In this document: positions 16,174 to 25,291 of the stretch, in pieces | How the letters are laid out: every line of letters begins with the position of its first letter | Position numbering within the stretch: the stretch's first letter is position 1 | Source of the DNA: Microcaldota archaeon | Lineage (GTDB): Archaea; Micrarchaeota; Micrarchaeia; Anstonellales; Anstonellaceae | DNA length: 32,553 bases | Assembly: GCA_026414185.1 (NCBI GenBank) | Contig: JAOAJL010000003.1 | Span: forward strand, 66,896-99,448 | Reading direction: 5' to 3' | Position numbers and translations under genes: made by a program | The notes under the pieces: generated by a model | Databases searched by the model: none | Seen by the model: the letters and a program-made list of their open reading frames with translations, nothing else | Told to the model about the DNA's origin: nothing

Positions 16174-17688
16174 ATGGCGGAAGCAAGGCGGCGTCCAGTA
16201 GATAAGGAGGGCACGATTGACTCCTATGTTTATGACAACGAAGGAATACAGGTGCTTGCCAAGATAGTGGCAAAGCCGGGCGAATACGTTCCATCCTACG
16301 AGGTGAATGTGCGCGAGCTTTCAGAGGGCACGCGGCTGGTGCTAAACCAGCTTCGCGGCGAGCTTATCACCACGGTGAAGCTTGACATAACAGAGATAAT
16401 GGACCCAAAAAAGCGGGACGAGGTGAAAAGGAAGTTTGAAAGCCGCGCCAACTACCTTCTCGGCAAGCACTTCCCCACCCTTTCCGAGTCAGACAAGAAG
16501 GTGCTGACTGCCTACCTTCTGCAAAACTCGCTTGGATTGGGCGAGCTTGAGCCGCTGATGCATGATGAGAACCTTGAAGAAGTCGCCATAAACTCTTCCA
16601 CCGAGCCAGTCTGGGTCTATCACAAAAAATACGGCTGGTGCAAAACCAACGTCACCCTCAAATCCGAGGAATCCATCTACGACATAGCCGCGATGATTGG
16701 AAGGCGGATTGGAAAGCAGATAAACGTCCTAAATCCGGTGATGGATGCGCACCTTTCCACAGGCGACCGGGTGAATGCCACCCTCTTTCCAGTCTCCTCG
16801 TTCGGCAACACGATAACAATACGCAAATTCTCCCGCAACCCCTGGACAATACCCTACCTTATTGAGCTCAACTGCATCTCGCCGCAGGTGGCGGGCTTGA
16901 TTTGGCTTTGCATTCAAAACGAGCTTTCCATCCTTGTTTCAGGAGGGACCGGATCAGGAAAAACCTCATTTCTCAACGCAATCTCCTGCCTCATACCCGC
17001 AAACCAGAGGATAATCTCCATAGAGGATACGCGCGAGCTTACCCTGCCGTCCTTCCTGCAGTGGATTCCGCTTGTCACCCGCGAGCCCAACGCAGAGGGG
17101 AAAGGCGAGGTGACCATGCTTGATTTGCTTGTCAATTCGTTGCGCATGAGGCCCGACAGGATAATCATGGGTGAGGTAAGAAAGCAGCGCGAAGCGGAGA
17201 TTCTTTTTGAGGCGATGCACACAGGGCATTCCGTCTATGCCACCTTGCACGCAGACAACGCGTCTGAGACAATCACTCGCCTCACCACCCCGCCAATCAG
17301 CATGCCGAAAGAAACGCTTTCAGCCCTTGCCGGCATAGTGGTCCAGTTCCGCCACCGGAGGCTGAATGTGAGGCGCACCCTTGAATTCGCAGAGGTCCAG
17401 AAGGGCGGAGACATAAACGTCCTTTACCGCTGGGATATCAAGACGGACAGGATAGGCGAAGTCGGCAAGATGGTTTCGCTTTCCTCCACCCTCTCGCTTT
17501 ACTCAGGTCTTACCCAAAAGGAGATAGAGGCAGACGTTGCCGACAAGGCAAGAATATTCTCCTGGATGGTGAAGAAAGGGCTCAAATCAGTCAATACGGT
17601 CGGCACCATAGTTTCGGAATACTACAAAAACCCAGATGAAATCGTCCAGATTGCAGCCAAGAACCAGGAGTGGCACGGCGCCGACTGA
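16174..17688 (+). CDS. Type II/IV secretion / archaeal type IV pilus assembly ATPase (GspE/TadA family)
   Basis: LGLGELEPLMHDENLEEVAINSS, SGGTGSGKTSFLNAIS, SIEDTRELTL, MRPDRIIMGEVRKQREAEILFEAMHTGHSVYATLHADNASETITRL; SD AGGAGG. Confidence 0.95.
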   Translation: MAEARRRPVDKEGTIDSYVYDNEGIQVLAKIVAKPGEYVPSYEVNVRELSEGTRLVLNQLRGELITTVKLDITEIMDPKKRDEVKRKFESRANYLLGKHFPTLSESDKKVLTAYLLQNSLGLGELEPLMHDENLEEVAINSSTEPVWVYHKKYGWCKTNVTLKSEESIYDIAAMIGRRIGKQINVLNPVMDAHLSTGDRVNATLFPVSSFGNTITIRKFSRNPWTIPYLIELNCISPQVAGLIWLCIQNELSILVSGGTGSGKTSFLNAISCLIPANQRIISIEDTRELTLPSFLQWIPLVTREPNAEGKGEVTMLDLLVNSLRMRPDRIIMGEVRKQREAEILFEAMHTGHSVYATLHADNASETITRLTTPPISMPKETLSALAGIVVQFRHRRLNVRRTLEFAEVQKGGDINVLYRWDIKTDRIGEVGKMVSLSSTLSLYSGLTQKEIEADVADKARIFSWMVKKGLKSVNTVGTIVSEYYKNPDEIVQIAAKNQEWHGAD

Positions 17689-17703
17689 GCAAGTGGTATT
17701 GCG

Positions 17704-20256
17704 ATGGCGACCTCCTCTGACTTGCCCAGTTTTTCGGATATCTGCCGGCTTGCAAGGGAGATGGAAAAGCGCGCGCTTGCGCCGAAAGGAGAAAACCTCT
17801 CAGGCAATATTCCGCCAGCAGGCTCGGAGATATTCCCAAAGGAGTTTCAAGAATTCACCTATGCCTACCTTTTGTCCGAGGCGCACAAGATTGAGCGCAG
17901 GCTTTTTGCTACAAGCTACCAGTCCGCTTTGCAACAGCCTTCCGCCGCGGAGAAGGCGCCAAGCGAGGAAAAAATAGAGGCGGAGCTGGCAAGGCTTTAC
18001 TCCACAGAGCCAAAAGCCCAGCCAGAGGCGCAGCCCACGCCGATAACCGAGAGGATAAAGCCGCCTGACATACTTTCTTCCGTCCTTCCGTTTGGTGCGA
18101 AAAAACAGCAGGAAAAAAGCGCGCAGCAGGCAGAGCCTTCTGCCACATTTTCGCCTGGCTTGCAGGAAACCCCGCAAGTGCAGCAAGCCGCGCCTGCGCC
18201 GCCGCAGAGGCAAGAAAGCGAAAGAGCCTGGCAAGAGGCAGGCATAAAGCCGCCTCAAGTGCCTTCGCCCAAGCCAAAGCCGCAGGAAAGCTTTGAGCAG
18301 GAAGCTAATGCTGAAAACCCGCCGATTCCGCCTGTCAAGGAGCCTCCGCAGGCGGAGGTTGAGCAGGAGCAGGAGGCAGCTGCAGAAGCCGCCAGCGAGG
18401 AAAAGCCGACTTCCGCCCAAGAAGCAAAATCTCCCCTTTCCTCCCAGAGAATTTCCCCACGCCTGCGCGCGATAATAGAGGAGAAAATAAGGCGGGAGGA
18501 GGAGAAGGCGGCGGCAGAGGCAAAGATGCTTCAGCAAAAGCAGCAACAGCAGGCACAGGCGCCCCCTTCGCCCGAGCAGGCGCAGGAGGAAGAGGAAATA
18601 GTCCTTTCAGCACGCGAAAGGCTGCTTAAAAAGCTGCAGAAAGGGGCGGAAGCCAAAAAAGAGGCTGGGCAAAAGCAGGAGGAGCCGCCGCAAGAGGCAA
18701 AGCAGATTCAAAAGGAGGGCGAGCCTGCCTTGCAGGAAAAAGCTTTGGAAGAGCCAGCCGCACCAAAAATAGTCCCGATAAAGCCTGAGGAAGAACCCAA
18801 GGAAGAAGCCGCGCCCTCGGTGCTTGATCTCGGAAAGAAAAAGGCGCCCTCGCCCCAAAAGGAGCCGGAAAGCCCGCTGTCCATCCCAGCCCCCTCCTTT
18901 GTGCCAGGAGCCCCAACAATAAAGCCGATATTTTCCGATGAGCAGAAGGCAGAGCCGGTTTCAGATGAGAGCCGCGCAAGCCGCATCCAGAGGATAATTG
19001 AGGAGCTTGCAGCAGACAGGGAAAAATCAAAGGTGCTTGCCTCCAAAAAGCAGGCGCAAGAGGCAAAGCAGGACAAGGAAGCTCAAATCAGCAAAGCCGA
19101 AAGCCAAAAAGCCAAACAGAAAAAGCCAGGGAGGAAAAAAGAGGCTCAGGCTTCAACTTCGGGCGCAAAGGCGGCAGAGGAAAAAAGCAAGCGGCAACCG
19201 CAGCGGCAAGGGCAAGAAAGCACCCAGGACAACCAAACCCCGCCTCCTGCGCCGCCACCCGCCCAGCTGCCTTTGCGAAACGCCAAAGCACAAGCAGAAT
19301 CTGAAGCCAGCCAAGAAGCCCCAAAGGCAGTGGAGGAGGCGCAGCCTCAAAAGCGCGCAGCCGCCTTGCCAAAGCCCTCTGCAAGCAAGCCGCAAAAGAA
19401 GGCGTTGGGGCAACAGGAGAGCCAACCAGCCCCCCGCAGGCGCATTCTTCCAAAGATGCCTCAAAAGCAGCAGCCCAAGCCGCTGCCAAGGGCAGCTTCA
19501 CAGCCTCCAAAAGAGCAAGCCAGTCCCCAAGCCTCCGCACAGTCTTCTTCCGGAGGCAGGGTGAGAATTTTGCCAGGAGGCAAAGTCCAGCAAAGCCAGC
19601 CTGCCGCCGCACCGTCCGCACCCATCACCTACATTCCTCCAGCACGGCAAAAGCCACAAGTTCCGCAGATGCAGGCAAAAAAACAGGAGCTGCAGGCGGA
19701 GAGGCAAAAAGACGAGTTGCAACAGGAAAAACCGCAGCCTGAAAAAGCAGAAGAAAAAAAGCCGCAGGCTCCCGCATTTCCGCAGGCTGCCCAAGCAGAA
19801 GATGCCGCGTTGCATTCGCGGCTTGAGCAGCTGAAAAAAACCCGCGAGATTGCAGGCGAGGCATCCATGCCAGAAAAGGAAGAAGAGGAAGAGCTTGAGG
19901 CACCTCCGCCCCCTCCGCCGGAGGAAGAAGAGCCAAAGCCAGATGCTTATGAGGAAAAAAAGCAGGAGTTTAAGCTGAAAATGCAGCTTGAAGACAAAAA
20001 AACGAAGGCAAGGCAGGAAAGCGAGGAGATGCTGGAGCAGTATGCAAAGGAAAACATCGTCTGGCTTTATGAGATTTACAAGATGGGCGGCATGTCGCGC
20101 GAGGACTTCCTTGCCAAAGTCAAGGAAAAAATGGCAGAGTCGCAGCAAGCCGCGGCTGAAGAGAGGAAGGAGCCGCAAGCCCCGCAAAATCCAGCTTTGG
20201 AGTCTCTTGAAAAGGAGGTAGGCAAAAAGATGAAAAAGCGCTTCCCATGGGAGTAG
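17704..20256 (+). CDS. Large low-complexity (K/E/P/Q/A-rich) protein in the pilus cluster, with apparently ordered N- and C-terminal segments
   Basis: 850 aa; N-term SFSDICRLAREMEKRALAPKGENLSGNIPPAGSEIFPKEFQEFTYAYLLSEAHKIERRLFATSYQSAL; C-term EMLEQYAKENIVWLYEIYKMGGMSREDFLAKVKEKM; no TM segment seen. Confidence 0.85.
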   Translation: MATSSDLPSFSDICRLAREMEKRALAPKGENLSGNIPPAGSEIFPKEFQEFTYAYLLSEAHKIERRLFATSYQSALQQPSAAEKAPSEEKIEAELARLYSTEPKAQPEAQPTPITERIKPPDILSSVLPFGAKKQQEKSAQQAEPSATFSPGLQETPQVQQAAPAPPQRQESERAWQEAGIKPPQVPSPKPKPQESFEQEANAENPPIPPVKEPPQAEVEQEQEAAAEAASEEKPTSAQEAKSPLSSQRISPRLRAIIEEKIRREEEKAAAEAKMLQQKQQQQAQAPPSPEQAQEEEEIVLSARERLLKKLQKGAEAKKEAGQKQEEPPQEAKQIQKEGEPALQEKALEEPAAPKIVPIKPEEEPKEEAAPSVLDLGKKKAPSPQKEPESPLSIPAPSFVPGAPTIKPIFSDEQKAEPVSDESRASRIQRIIEELAADREKSKVLASKKQAQEAKQDKEAQISKAESQKAKQKKPGRKKEAQASTSGAKAAEEKSKRQPQRQGQESTQDNQTPPPAPPPAQLPLRNAKAQAESEASQEAPKAVEEAQPQKRAAALPKPSASKPQKKALGQQESQPAPRRRILPKMPQKQQPKPLPRAASQPPKEQASPQASAQSSSGGRVRILPGGKVQQSQPAAAPSAPITYIPPARQKPQVPQMQAKKQELQAERQKDELQQEKPQPEKAEEKKPQAPAFPQAAQAEDAALHSRLEQLKKTREIAGEASMPEKEEEEELEAPPPPPPEEEEPKPDAYEEKKQEFKLKMQLEDKKTKARQESEEMLEQYAKENIVWLYEIYKMGGMSREDFLAKVKEKMAESQQAAAEERKEPQAPQNPALESLEKEVGKKMKKRFPWE

Positions 20257-20274
20257 CCATGCCGGCTATCACGA

Positions 20275-20284
20275 GTTATAAAAA
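20275..20284 (+). promoter_or_regulatory. Putative TATA box upstream of first TadC/FlaJ-like gene
   Basis: GTTATAAAAA in the AT-rich intergenic region, 33-42 nt before ATG 20317. Confidence 0.45.
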
Positions 20285-20316
20285 TTAATATGGTGTATAA
20301 TTAGCAGTGTGGTGCG

Positions 20317-21258
20317 ATGGCTGAAGAGAAAAAGCCCCTTCTGAAAACCGAGGGCAAGATCCGTTCAAAAGCCCCGCAGCCTTTCATTGCCCACCCTCTC
20401 AGAGAGGCAGAGCCTGTCTCAGAGCCCCAGTCCTTCCGGGGCTTCTACAGCGCAATTGCTTCCCATTTTCCCTCACTGCGAAGGCAGCTTGTGGAGGCGG
20501 ACATGCGCTACACGCCGGCTGGCTTTGTGCGCCACTCGCTGCTGACTGCGCTTTACATAACCTCCGCACTGCTTTTGATAACCTACCTTCTCGTCCGCTC
20601 AGAGGAGCTTTGGCTCCTCATCCTCCTTTTGCTTCTTCCTCTTTACTATGCGGGCTCATTCTTCTATGCAATGCAGTTCCCACGCATCAAGGCAAGGATT
20701 CGCGCAAAGCGCATTGAGCAGGAGCTTGTCTTTGCTGGCAGGCACATGCTGATTGAGCTGAAAGGAGGCGTGCCTCTTTTTGACGCGATGCTCGGCATAA
20801 GCAGGGACTACGGAGAGGTTTCAACGGAGTTCAACAAGGTGGTTGAGAAAGTCACCCTTGGCGTTCCCCTCGGCGTTGCCCTCCATGATGTTGCGGAAAC
20901 CAACCCCTCGCCCTACTTCAAGCGCGTGGTTTTGCAGATTGCAAACTCGCTTGCCTCAGGCTCGGATGTCACCTCATCCCTTGAGGCGGTCCTTGACCAA
21001 ATCTCAAAGGAGCAGGTGATTGAGCTGAAAGCTTACGGGCAGAAGCTTAACCCAATAGTGATGTTCTTCATGATATTCGGCATAATCCTGCCTTCGCTGG
21101 GGGTGGCATTCGTCATCATCCTCTCCTCGTTTCTTGGGGGAGCCTCATTCGCATTCGGCTCATCCGCGCTGTTTGGCATCCTTGTGGCAGTGGGGCTGAT
21201 ACAGTTTATCTTCCTGTCAATGGTGGAGTCGTCAAGACCAAAGTTTGACATCGTTTGA
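20317..21258 (+). CDS. Type II secretion F-domain membrane protein (TadC/FlaJ-like)
   Basis: ELVFAGRHMLIELKGGVPLFDAMLGISRDYGEVSTEFNKVVEKVTLGVPLGVALHDVAETNPSPYFKRVVLQIANSLASGSDVTSSLEAVL and TM segments. Confidence 0.88.
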   Translation: MAEEKKPLLKTEGKIRSKAPQPFIAHPLREAEPVSEPQSFRGFYSAIASHFPSLRRQLVEADMRYTPAGFVRHSLLTALYITSALLLITYLLVRSEELWLLILLLLLPLYYAGSFFYAMQFPRIKARIRAKRIEQELVFAGRHMLIELKGGVPLFDAMLGISRDYGEVSTEFNKVVEKVTLGVPLGVALHDVAETNPSPYFKRVVLQIANSLASGSDVTSSLEAVLDQISKEQVIELKAYGQKLNPIVMFFMIFGIILPSLGVAFVIILSSFLGGASFAFGSSALFGILVAVGLIQFIFLSMVESSRPKFDIV

Positions 21259-21267
21259 GTGGTTGGG

Positions 21268-22344
21268 ATGGAAGGAAAGATGTTTTACGAAACAATCGGG
21301 CGCCTTTTTTCACGCCAGCAGATGCGCAGGCTGGGGCTGCTTTTGGAGTCCGCCGGCATGGATTTCGTGCCAGAGGCATTTGCCGGCTTTGTGGTGGTGG
21401 TCTGCTTTCTCGCCTCCCTCCTGACTTATCTCATATTCGCTTCAATCGCTCCGCTGCGCGGATTTCTTTTCAAGCTCTCCTTCTTCATTTCCCCTGATGC
21501 CACGCTTTCCTCCCCTGACTTTTTCATTTTGGTTTCAGCCCTCTTCAGCATCATCTTGGCATCCGGAGTAATCCTGCTTTCGGTCTATGTCATGCTTTTC
21601 CTGATGGCAGATGCGCGAAGGAGGCGCGTGGAGGAGGTTCTGCCCGACTTCCTTTCGCTGTCGGCGGCAAACGTGCGGGCGGGCATGACCATAGACCAGG
21701 CGCTTTGGTATGCCGCAAAGCCAGAGTTTGGCATACTTTCAGACGAGGTTGCGATAGTGGCAAAGAAGACTTTCGGAGGCGTGCCTTTCAACACGGCGAT
21801 AGACTACCTGACAGAGCGCTTCAACTCAAAGCCTGTGCGGCGCGCAGTCGCCCTAATAAAGCAGGCGATAGCGTCAGGCGGCAAGCTCGCAGACATACTT
21901 GAGAAGACAGCGGAGGATTCGCGCGAAATGATGACGCTTCGCAAGGAAATATCCACCTCCCTTCTGATGTATGTGATTTTCATCGTCTTTGCCGGCGCAA
22001 TAGGCACTCCATTCCTCTTCGCCATCTCAGGCAAGCTCGTTTCCCTTCTTGAAGGGGTCTTCACCACTCTTCCCACGCAGTCCAGCACCTCCTTTGCCGC
22101 CTCGGTCCAAGGACCGTTCATCATGCCCTCAAAGCCATCGGTTTCAAGCTCGGACTTCTGGCTTTTCACCATACTGACCGCAGTGATGACTGCCATATTC
22201 TCCTCGCTCATAATCGGCGTCATCTCAAAAGGAACCAAGCGGGACGGAGTCCCCTATGTGCCTTTCCTGCTGGCAGTTTCGCTTGCGGTTTATTTCCTCA
22301 CAAGCCATCTCCTGGGGGGCTTCCTGTCAAACATTTATTTCTGA
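21268..22344 (+). CDS. Second type II secretion F-domain membrane protein (TadC/FlaJ-like)
   Basis: EEVLPDFLSLSAANVRAGMTIDQALWYAAKPEFGILSDEVAIVAKKTFGGVPFNTAIDYLTERFNSKPVRRAVALIKQAIASGGKLADILEKTAEDSREM; multiple TM. Confidence 0.88.
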   Translation: MEGKMFYETIGRLFSRQQMRRLGLLLESAGMDFVPEAFAGFVVVVCFLASLLTYLIFASIAPLRGFLFKLSFFISPDATLSSPDFFILVSALFSIILASGVILLSVYVMLFLMADARRRRVEEVLPDFLSLSAANVRAGMTIDQALWYAAKPEFGILSDEVAIVAKKTFGGVPFNTAIDYLTERFNSKPVRRAVALIKQAIASGGKLADILEKTAEDSREMMTLRKEISTSLLMYVIFIVFAGAIGTPFLFAISGKLVSLLEGVFTTLPTQSSTSFAASVQGPFIMPSKPSVSSSDFWLFTILTAVMTAIFSSLIIGVISKGTKRDGVPYVPFLLAVSLAVYFLTSHLLGGFLSNIYF

Positions 22345-22370
22345 ACGGAAAAAAATAGAGGTGATTATGT

Positions 22371-22943
22371 ATGAAAAAGAGTGAGGCTGCGGCAAGGTGC
22401 GCCTTGCGCCCTGCCTGCGGCTTGCGCGGCCAAGCTGCCATGGAATACTTGATGACTTACGGCTGGGCATTGCTGGTGATAGTCATAGTGATAGCCATAC
22501 TTCTCATCATCAATCCCTTCTCCCCTCCTCAGGGATGCCGCTTTGATGACGCGGCGTTCACCTGCAACAACCCGGTGGTCAGCACCAACGGCGGCATTTT
22601 CATGCAGATAACAAACGGCAAGAACAACGCAATAAACATCTACCAAATCCACTGCACCTCGGACAAGTCGCCAAATCCGCCAAAGCAGACCTCTTTTACG
22701 CTGCTCAAGAAGCTTGAAAGGCAGGAAACATACGAGGTCAGCCCAGACGGCAACAACCCCCTGCAGTGCGTTGATGCATACGGAGTCAGGCTTCGCCCCT
22801 CAGCCGGCTCCGAGTTTTCAGGGAAGGTCTGGGTATTCTACCGCAATGAAGAGGATGGGCCGTCCTACCCCTACAGGACCGTAAGCGCAAACGTGGTGAC
22901 CAAGGTGGTTGCGGCAACCACGGCAAGCCCAGGTCCGTCCTGA
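22371..22943 (+). CDS. Class III signal peptide / pilin-like protein
   Basis: LRGQAAMEYLMTYGWALLVIVIVIAILLIINPF, then a Cys-containing soluble domain; SD GAGGTGAT upstream. Confidence 0.88.
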   Translation: MKKSEAAARCALRPACGLRGQAAMEYLMTYGWALLVIVIVIAILLIINPFSPPQGCRFDDAAFTCNNPVVSTNGGIFMQITNGKNNAINIYQIHCTSDKSPNPPKQTSFTLLKKLERQETYEVSPDGNNPLQCVDAYGVRLRPSAGSEFSGKVWVFYRNEEDGPSYPYRTVSANVVTKVVAATTASPGPS

Positions 22944-22980
22944 TTTTTCCCTTTTCCCATTTTTCAGCCCAGGTTTTTCC

Positions 22981-24408
22981 ATGGGATTCAGGACAGAAGC
23001 GGACTTTCTTGGGAAAGTGCGGGTTCCTTCTTCCGCCTATTACGGCATATTCACGGTGCGCGCCTCATCCAACTTCCGGCTCTCGCAATCCAAGCCAGAC
23101 CGCAACTTTATCCGCATGCTTGCTTTGGTGAAAAAAAGCTGCGCAGAGGCAAACATGGCGACAGGCGAGCTTGAAGCCAAGGCGGGAAGGGCAATCATCC
23201 AGGCAGCCTCAGAAGTGGCGGCGGGGAAATTTGACTCGCAGTTCATACTTGATTCTTTCACAGCAGGCGCAGGCACCCCTTTCAACATGAACATGAACGA
23301 GGTCATCGCCAACCGCGCAAATGAGATTCTGGGCGCGCCGCTTGGCTCCTACCGCTTTGTCCACCCAAACAATTCAGCCAATATGTCGCAGTCTTCAAAC
23401 GACGTCATACCGACCGCAATTCGCCTCACCCTGCTGGAGGAGTCCGGTGAGCTTTTGGAGCAGGCTGGAAGGCTGGCGGATGCCATAGAGGCAAAGGCGA
23501 GGAAATTCCGCTCAGTCATCAAGGCTGGCAGGACGCACCTGATGGACGCAGTCCCCCTTACAGTCGGAGACGAGCTCTCCGCGCACTTCGCCTCAATAAG
23601 GCAGGACATGGCATCCATCCGCTTTGCAGCCGGGCTTCTGCGCGAGCTTCCGATTGGCGCAACCGCCCTTGGAAGCGGAATAAACACCCACCCAGATTAC
23701 CGCAGAATCGCAGTTGAGCGCATAGCCGCCAACACCCGCATCAGGGTGCGGCAGGGGAAAAACCTCTTCCGCCTTCTGTCCTCGGCAAATGATTTCCTTG
23801 CCTACTCCTCGGCACAGCGCTTGCTGGCAGTCTCAATCCTCAAGCTCTCCAACGACCTCAAGCTCTTATCTTCAGGTCCAGCCACGATGGTTGGAGAATA
23901 TCTGCTGCCGGAAGTTGAGCCGGGCTCCTCCATCATGCCGGGCAAGGTCAACCCATCCATCCCAGAGGCGGCGGAAATGGTCGCAAACCGCGTGCTTGGC
24001 AATGACCAGTCAGTTCTTCTTGCGGCGGCAGGAGGGCAGCTGCAGCTGAATGTGCAAACGCCGCTGATTCTGCACTGCCTATCCTCTTCCAACAGGCTTC
24101 TTGCAAACTGCTGCAGGATGCTCCGAGAAAAATGCATAGAGGGCTTGCGGATTGACCCGGCGCGCATCCAGAAGAACCTTGACTCCTCGCTTATCGCCCT
24201 CACCGCCCTTGCCCCCTATTTTGGCTACGCAAAAATGAGCGAAGTGGTCAAAAAGGCGCAAAAAGACGGCTTGGGCATAAAAGAGGCGGTGCTTCGCGAA
24301 GGGCTGCTTTCTGAGGCGGAATACGAAGAGCTGATGTCTCCCCGTCGGCTCACAAGACCGGCAAAAAGGAAGAGGCTGGCAGGCAAAAGGCGATTCAGCC
24401 GCAAATGA
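22981..24408 (+). CDS. Fumarase/aspartase superfamily lyase (class II fumarate hydratase or aspartate ammonia-lyase)
   Basis: NMNMNEVIANRANEILG, NMSQSSNDVIPTAIRL, GRTHLMDAVPLTVGDEL, GSSIMPGKVNPSIPEAAEMV. Confidence 0.9.
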   Translation: MGFRTEADFLGKVRVPSSAYYGIFTVRASSNFRLSQSKPDRNFIRMLALVKKSCAEANMATGELEAKAGRAIIQAASEVAAGKFDSQFILDSFTAGAGTPFNMNMNEVIANRANEILGAPLGSYRFVHPNNSANMSQSSNDVIPTAIRLTLLEESGELLEQAGRLADAIEAKARKFRSVIKAGRTHLMDAVPLTVGDELSAHFASIRQDMASIRFAAGLLRELPIGATALGSGINTHPDYRRIAVERIAANTRIRVRQGKNLFRLLSSANDFLAYSSAQRLLAVSILKLSNDLKLLSSGPATMVGEYLLPEVEPGSSIMPGKVNPSIPEAAEMVANRVLGNDQSVLLAAAGGQLQLNVQTPLILHCLSSSNRLLANCCRMLREKCIEGLRIDPARIQKNLDSSLIALTALAPYFGYAKMSEVVKKAQKDGLGIKEAVLREGLLSEAEYEELMSPRRLTRPAKRKRLAGKRRFSRK

Positions 24409-24413
24409 CAATC

Positions 24414-24422
24414 CTTTTAAAC
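24414..24422 (+). promoter_or_regulatory. Putative TATA box of the proteasome/exosome operon
   Basis: CTTTTAAAC upstream of psmA, about 86 nt before the ATG. Confidence 0.5.
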
Positions 24423-24507
24423 CCTCTACTCATGAATAGAGGCGTAAGCAGAAAAGGGGGAAGACGACTTATAGCGGTCTTCTGAGAATTGATTAGGGGT
24501 GAGGATT

Positions 24508-25215
24508 ATGTACCCTCCGCAACAGCAGGCATATGACAGGGCAATCACGGTCTTCTCGCCAGACGGCAGGCTCTTTCAGGTGGAATACGCAAAGGAGGCT
24601 GTCAAGCGAGGGGCAACTGCGATAGGGATGATATTTGACGGCGGCGTGCTTCTGATGGCATACAAGAACGCCCCCTCAAAGCTTCTCGTGCCCGAATCAA
24701 TGCGGAAGGTCTTTGAGATAGACAAGCACATAGCGGCAACGGCATCAGGGCTCATCGCAGATGCGCGCAGACTTGTGGATTTGGCAAGGCTTGAGTCCCA
24801 GCGCCACAGGCTTGCCTACTCCGAGCCGGCAACTGTGGAAGCCATCTCCAAGGAGCTTTGCGACCTTATGCAGGTCTATACCCAATATGGCGGAATACGC
24901 CCGTTTGGCGTTTCGCTTTTGGTGGCGGGGATAGACACCGAGCCGAGGCTTTACGAGGCTGAGCCCTCTGGCGCGCTGACCGGCTACCTTGCCGACGCTG
25001 TGGGGGCGGGCAAGAAGGAAGTGGAGGAATTCTTTGAGAAGGAATACAAGCCAAACCTTTCGCAGGACGAGGCAGTCGCCCTTGCGATAAAAGCACTCAA
25101 AAAATCCGGCGACGTGCAAATACGCGCCGAAACCCTTGAAATCGCGATTGCAACAATGAAGAAAAAGGAGTTTGCCATACTTTCGCAAAAGGAGATAGAA
25201 AGATACCTCAAATAG
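24508..25215 (+). CDS. psmA: Proteasome subunit alpha
   Basis: QQAYDRAITVFSPDGRLFQVEYAKEAVKRGATAIGM signature. Confidence 0.96.
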   Translation: MYPPQQQAYDRAITVFSPDGRLFQVEYAKEAVKRGATAIGMIFDGGVLLMAYKNAPSKLLVPESMRKVFEIDKHIAATASGLIADARRLVDLARLESQRHRLAYSEPATVEAISKELCDLMQVYTQYGGIRPFGVSLLVAGIDTEPRLYEAEPSGALTGYLADAVGAGKKEVEEFFEKEYKPNLSQDEAVALAIKALKKSGDVQIRAETLEIAIATMKKKEFAILSQKEIERYLK

Positions 25216-25291
25216 GCTGAGGATGCGCCGCAGCTTGCTTGCATTCGCACTGCGAGGGCGCTGTTGCCTTTTGGGATTCAGAGGAAATTGC

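Noticed and set aside
17800-18546. 248-aa minus-strand ORF (Leu/Arg-rich); likewise 19498-20187, 18626-19066 and 19088-19621
   Set aside because: Antisense artefacts of the low-complexity K/E/P/Q gene on the plus strand.
17704-20256. CRISPR or tandem DNA repeat in the low-complexity gene
   Set aside because: Similar codons recur (cag, gcc, aaa, gag) but no regular unit or spacer structure; no CRISPR array seen anywhere in the window.
25223-25291. N-terminal extension of SBDS from ATG 25223
   Set aside because: The extension is Arg/Cys-rich and not SBDS-like; ATG 25292 has a GAGGAAA SD and begins the expected domain.
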